Part shown: positions 5,075 to 7,766 of the stretch, one piece after another
Numbering within the stretch: the first letter of the stretch is position 1
How the letters are laid out: every line of letters starts with the position of its first letter
Assembly (NCBI GenBank): GCA_019308705.1
Contig: JAFDHW010000097.1
Location: forward strand, 1-7,766
Direction: 5' to 3'
Length of the DNA: 7,766 bases
Origin: Deltaproteobacteria bacterium
GTDB taxonomy: Bacteria; Desulfobacterota; Desulfobacteria; Desulfobacterales; Desulfatibacillaceae
The notes under the pieces: generated by a model
Database searches by the model: none
The model's input: only the letters and a program-made list of their open reading frames with translations
Told to the model about the DNA's origin: nothing
Position numbers and translations under genes: made by a program

Positions 5075-7766
5075 ATGGAACTGCGCACAAAGATGAGCTT
5101 GCGAAAGCGCCTGGGCCTGTACATGGCGCTGGTGGCCACCTGCCTCGCCGCGTTGCTCACCCTTGCGCTGTATTTCAACCTGCGCCAGCAGCTGCACCAG
5201 GACTTGGAATCCCGCCTGTACAACGCTGCCGCCCTGGCCGCCCTGCAGATCGATGCTTCCACCAACGCCGCCATCGACACCCCGGGCGACCTGGGAACCC
5301 CGGCCTACCGCCGCATCCGCTCGTCCCTGCGCGACATCCAGACCCAGACGCCGGACCTGGGCGCGCTCTACACCCTGACGGTGAAGGCCGACAAGGTGGT
5401 CTTTGCCGTGGATCCGGGCTTGGAGCCAGGGCCCATCCGCAAGCCGGGCACCATGTACGACCGGTTGCCCCCGGGCCTGGAGCCCTCGGACCTGCGCTTT
5501 CCCGTGGTCACGGACGGGTTTTTCAAGGACGACCGCGGCATGTGGATCACCGCCTACGCGCCCCTGCGGGGCGCGGACGGTGTCACCCGCGGGCTTTTGC
5601 GCATGGACATGTCCGCCAACAGCGTGATGTGGCGCGAATGGCGGTTTTTGCAGATGGCCCTGCCCATCCTGGCGGCCTTTGTGCTGGCGGCCTGGGTGGT
5701 GGGGCTTCTTTTGGGCAGGAGCCTCGCCAGGCCCATCGAGGCCTTGAAGGAGGGCGCCCAGGCCGTGGCCGGGGGAGACCTGGACAAGCAGGTGCCCGTG
5801 ACCACGGCGGACGAGGTGGGCGAACTGGCCGCCGCGTTCAACAGCATGACCTCCCAGCTTTCCGCCAGCCGAAGGGGGCTGGAACAGGAAATCGCCGAGC
5901 GCAAGCAGGCCCAGGAAGCCCTGGCCGAAAGCGAAAAGAAGTACCGCACCCTGTACGAGGACGCCCAGGTGGGCCTGTACAAGTCGCGGTTCACCGACGG
6001 CACCATCCTGGCCTGCAACAACCGGTTCGCCCAGATGCTGGGCTTTGCCGACGCTCGCGCCGCAGAGGGAAAATCCATCGGCGAAAAGCGCTACGTGCAG
6101 CCCTGGCGGCGCGACGAGCTGACGCAGGAGCTTTCGGAAAACGGGAGCGTGGACGCCTTCGAGGCGCTTTTCCTGCGGGAGGACGGCTCCACCTTCTGGA
6201 TCCGGTTTTCCGCCCGCCTGGTGGACGGCGGCACCGCCGTGGAAGGCATGGCCGTGGATTTCACCCGGGAAAAATCCGCCATCGACGCCCTGAAGGCCGC
6301 GGAAAAGAAATACCGGGGTATCTTCGAAAATGCCCTGGAAGGCATTTTCCAGTGCGGGCCGGACGGCCGTTTCCTGGTGACCAACCCCTCCTTGGCATCC
6401 ATCCTGGGCTACGATACGGCGGAGGACCTGCTTGAGGCCGTGGAAGACACCTCCCGGCTCTTTGCCGAGTCCTCCCAGCGCCGGGAATTCTTCCGCCTTT
6501 TGGAGGAAACCGGCATGGTGAGCGGCATGTCCATCCGCTTCACCCGTGCGGACGGGGCCCTCCGGTGGGGCTGGGTGCAGGCCCGCACCGTGGAGGACCC
6601 CGAAGGCGGCGTGCGGGTGGAGGGCATGCTCCAGGACATCACCGAGCGCACCGAGGCCGAGGCCATGCAAAAGGCCCGGGCCGAAGCCGAGGCCGCCAAC
6701 CGCGCCAAGAACGAATTTTTGGGGGCCATGAGCCACGAGATGCGCACCCCCATGACCGCCATCGTGGGCATGACCGAGCTGTTATCGGAAACCGGCCTTA
6801 CCCCGGAACAGGAAAACTACGTCCAGACCCTGCGCGCCGCGTCGGACACGCTCCTGGCCCTGATCGGCGACATCCAGGATCTGGCGCGGCTGGAATCCGG
6901 GTGCCTGGCCCTGGCGCGCATTCCCTTCAAGCTCCTGGAAGTGGTGGAAAAGACCTGCGAGGTCATGGCCGTGGCCGCCCACGAGAGCAACCTGGAGCTT
7001 ACCTGCAAGATCGCGCCCGAAACGCCGGTGCACCTTCTGGGCGACAGCATGAGGGTCCAGCAGGTCCTGGCCACCCTGGTGCAGAACGCCGTGGAGTTCA
7101 CCACCGAGGGCGTGATCACGGTGCAGGTGGGCCCCAAGGGCCAAAAGCTTGCCGACGGCAGGGAGGTGGTGGATTTTTCCGTGACCGCGCCCTGCCAGAA
7201 CCTGGACCCCGCCACCCTGACCCACCTGTTCGACACCTATGCGCCGGCGGCCATCGCGGCTTCCGCCCACCACCGTCCCTCCCGCCTGGGGCTGAGGCTG
7301 GCCAGGGAGCTGGTGCGGCTCATGGGCGGCGGGATGCAGGTGGAAAGCCGGCGGGAGGAAGGCACCACCTTCCGGTTTTCCGCGGCCTTCTTCACCCGGG
7401 CCGGACGGGTGGAATCCGCCGCTCCGGCGGTGTTCAAGGGCCTGTCCGTGCTTTTGGCCGACGGCGACGAGAACCAGCGCGCGTTCGTGCGCAAGGCGCT
7501 GAACGCCGCGGGTTCCCGGGTCACCGAGGCCGGGGACGCGGCCGAGGCCCTGGCCTTGCTCAAGGATTCCTGGATGCTGCCCAAGGGCTATGACGTGGTG
7601 ATCGTGGACGGAGGGCTTCCCGGGGGCGACCTGCTGGACCTGGTGGAGCAGATCAAGGTGGACCACCTGTCGCCGTCCTGCGTGGTCATCTTCGGAGAGG
7701 ACCACACCCAGTCCGACCTGGCCAAGGCCCGCGCCATGGGCATGGACAAGCACCTGACCCGCCCCC
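5075..7766 (+). CDS. Hybrid sensor histidine kinase with degenerate ATPase and receiver domains (3' end outside window)
   Basis: The frame from ATG 5075 (GGGAG at 5065-5069) stays open for 897 codons to the window edge, so the C-terminus is missing. Order of parts: membrane segment 13-34; periplasmic domain about 35-190, Cache-like with [12 protein letters not shown]; membrane segment 192-214; HAMP about 215-265; short coil; PAS about 285-400; PAS about 408-525; HisKA with M-S-H-E-M-R-T-P (His554); HATPase about 655-770; receiver from about 790. The inputs and His554 look sound. The ATPase G1 box D-x-G-x-G reads A-P-C-Q-N (705-709). G2 keeps only one Gly (R-L-G-L, 737-740), and the N box keeps Asn671 but has Glu674 where Lys is usual. 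The receiver keeps Asp796 and phosphoacceptor Asp845, but has Gly797 for the second acidic residue, Gly874 for Thr/Ser and Arg896 for Lys. It is probably an inner-membrane sensor without normal autokinase activity. Further receiver or HPt domains may follow. Confidence 0.92.
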   Translation, partial: MELRTKMSLRKRLGLYMALVATCLAALLTLALYFNLRQQLHQDLESRLYNAAALAALQIDASTNAAIDTPGDLGTPAYRRIRSSLRDIQTQTPDLGALYTLTVKADKVVFAVDPGLEPGPIRKPGTMYDRLPPGLEPSDLRFPVVTDGFFKDDRGMWITAYAPLRGADGVTRGLLRMDMSANSVMWREWRFLQMALPILAAFVLAAWVVGLLLGRSLARPIEALKEGAQAVAGGDLDKQVPVTTADEVGELAAAFNSMTSQLSASRRGLEQEIAERKQAQEALAESEKKYRTLYEDAQVGLYKSRFTDGTILACNNRFAQMLGFADARAAEGKSIGEKRYVQPWRRDELTQELSENGSVDAFEALFLREDGSTFWIRFSARLVDGGTAVEGMAVDFTREKSAIDALKAAEKKYRGIFENALEGIFQCGPDGRFLVTNPSLASILGYDTAEDLLEAVEDTSRLFAESSQRREFFRLLEETGMVSGMSIRFTRADGALRWGWVQARTVEDPEGGVRVEGMLQDITERTEAEAMQKARAEAEAANRAKNEFLGAMSHEMRTPMTAIVGMTELLSETGLTPEQENYVQTLRAASDTLLALIGDIQDLARLESGCLALARIPFKLLEVVEKTCEVMAVAAHESNLELTCKIAPETPVHLLGDSMRVQQVLATLVQNAVEFTTEGVITVQVGPKGQKLADGREVVDFSVTAPCQNLDPATLTHLFDTYAPAAIAASAHHRPSRLGLRLARELVRLMGGGMQVESRREEGTTFRFSAAFFTRAGRVESAAPAVFKGLSVLLADGDENQRAFVRKALNAAGSRVTEAGDAAEALALLKDSWMLPKGYDVVIVDGGLPGGDLLDLVEQIKVDHLSPSCVVIFGEDHTQSDLAKARAMGMDKHLTRP

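Noticed and set aside
4931..6736. A 601-codon open frame on the minus strand opposite the sensor kinase
   Set aside because: Its translation is low-complexity, rich in Gly, His, Gln, Ala and Val, with no recognisable domain. The plus strand reads as a continuous multi-domain kinase. Long antisense frames are expected in G+C-rich coding DNA.
6782..7753. A 323-codon minus-strand frame opposite the HATPase and receiver domains
   Set aside because: It is the complement of a recognisable kinase sequence and shows His/Gly/Gln-rich shadow composition. I also considered whether it might explain the odd residues in the kinase, but it shows no domain that would be under selection.
1..7766. CRISPR array, tRNA, rRNA or riboswitch
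   Set aside because: No regularly spaced repeat array, no cloverleaf with a T-loop motif and no rRNA-like sequence was found on reading. The non-coding gaps are short.

Overview
The window comes from a G+C-rich bacterial chromosome. The genes right of about 1130 end most codons in G or C and favour CTG, GCC and GGC. I found no RNA gene or taxonomic marker. The mix of a DUF362 protein, an old-yellow-enzyme-type flavoprotein and a multi-PAS hybrid kinase would suit a desulfobacterial (former deltaproteobacterial) genome, but that is an impression, not a demonstration.

Layout. Positions 1-184 are A+T-richer and non-coding, with two near-identical 20-base direct repeats. Positions 185-1074 are an IS1595-family insertion sequence with 32/33-base terminal inverted repeats. 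Its transposase is broken by a frameshift in the N-terminal zinc ribbon, while the DDE-type catalytic part is intact. A hairpin made from the inner end of the left repeat covers the transposase ribosome binding site. The right end supplies part of a plausible outward promoter for the next gene, a DUF362 protein (1136-2641, +). That gene converges, with only 6 bases between stop codons, on an NADH:flavin oxidoreductase (2648-3928, -). Upstream of the latter on the same strand lies an alpha/beta-hydrolase of the monoacylglycerol lipase type (4019-4852, -), preceded by a good sigma70-like promoter. A 222-base divergent region separates it from a large hybrid sensor histidine kinase (5075 to beyond the right edge, +).

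How they work together. The lipase-type hydrolase and the flavin oxidoreductase are probably one two-gene transcription unit (hydrolysis of an acyl ester, reduction of an activated double bond), but no shared substrate can be read from the sequence. The divergent kinase may or may not control them. The most notable observation is in this kinase. Its signal-input modules and phospho-accepting histidine look normal, but the ATP-binding domain has lost the G1 box (Asp to Ala, both Gly replaced) and half of G2. The attached receiver has lost one acidic residue, the switch Thr and the conserved Lys. It therefore looks like a pseudokinase with a pseudoreceiver, probably working through partner proteins or by another mechanism. 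I did not find a clear new multi-gene system.
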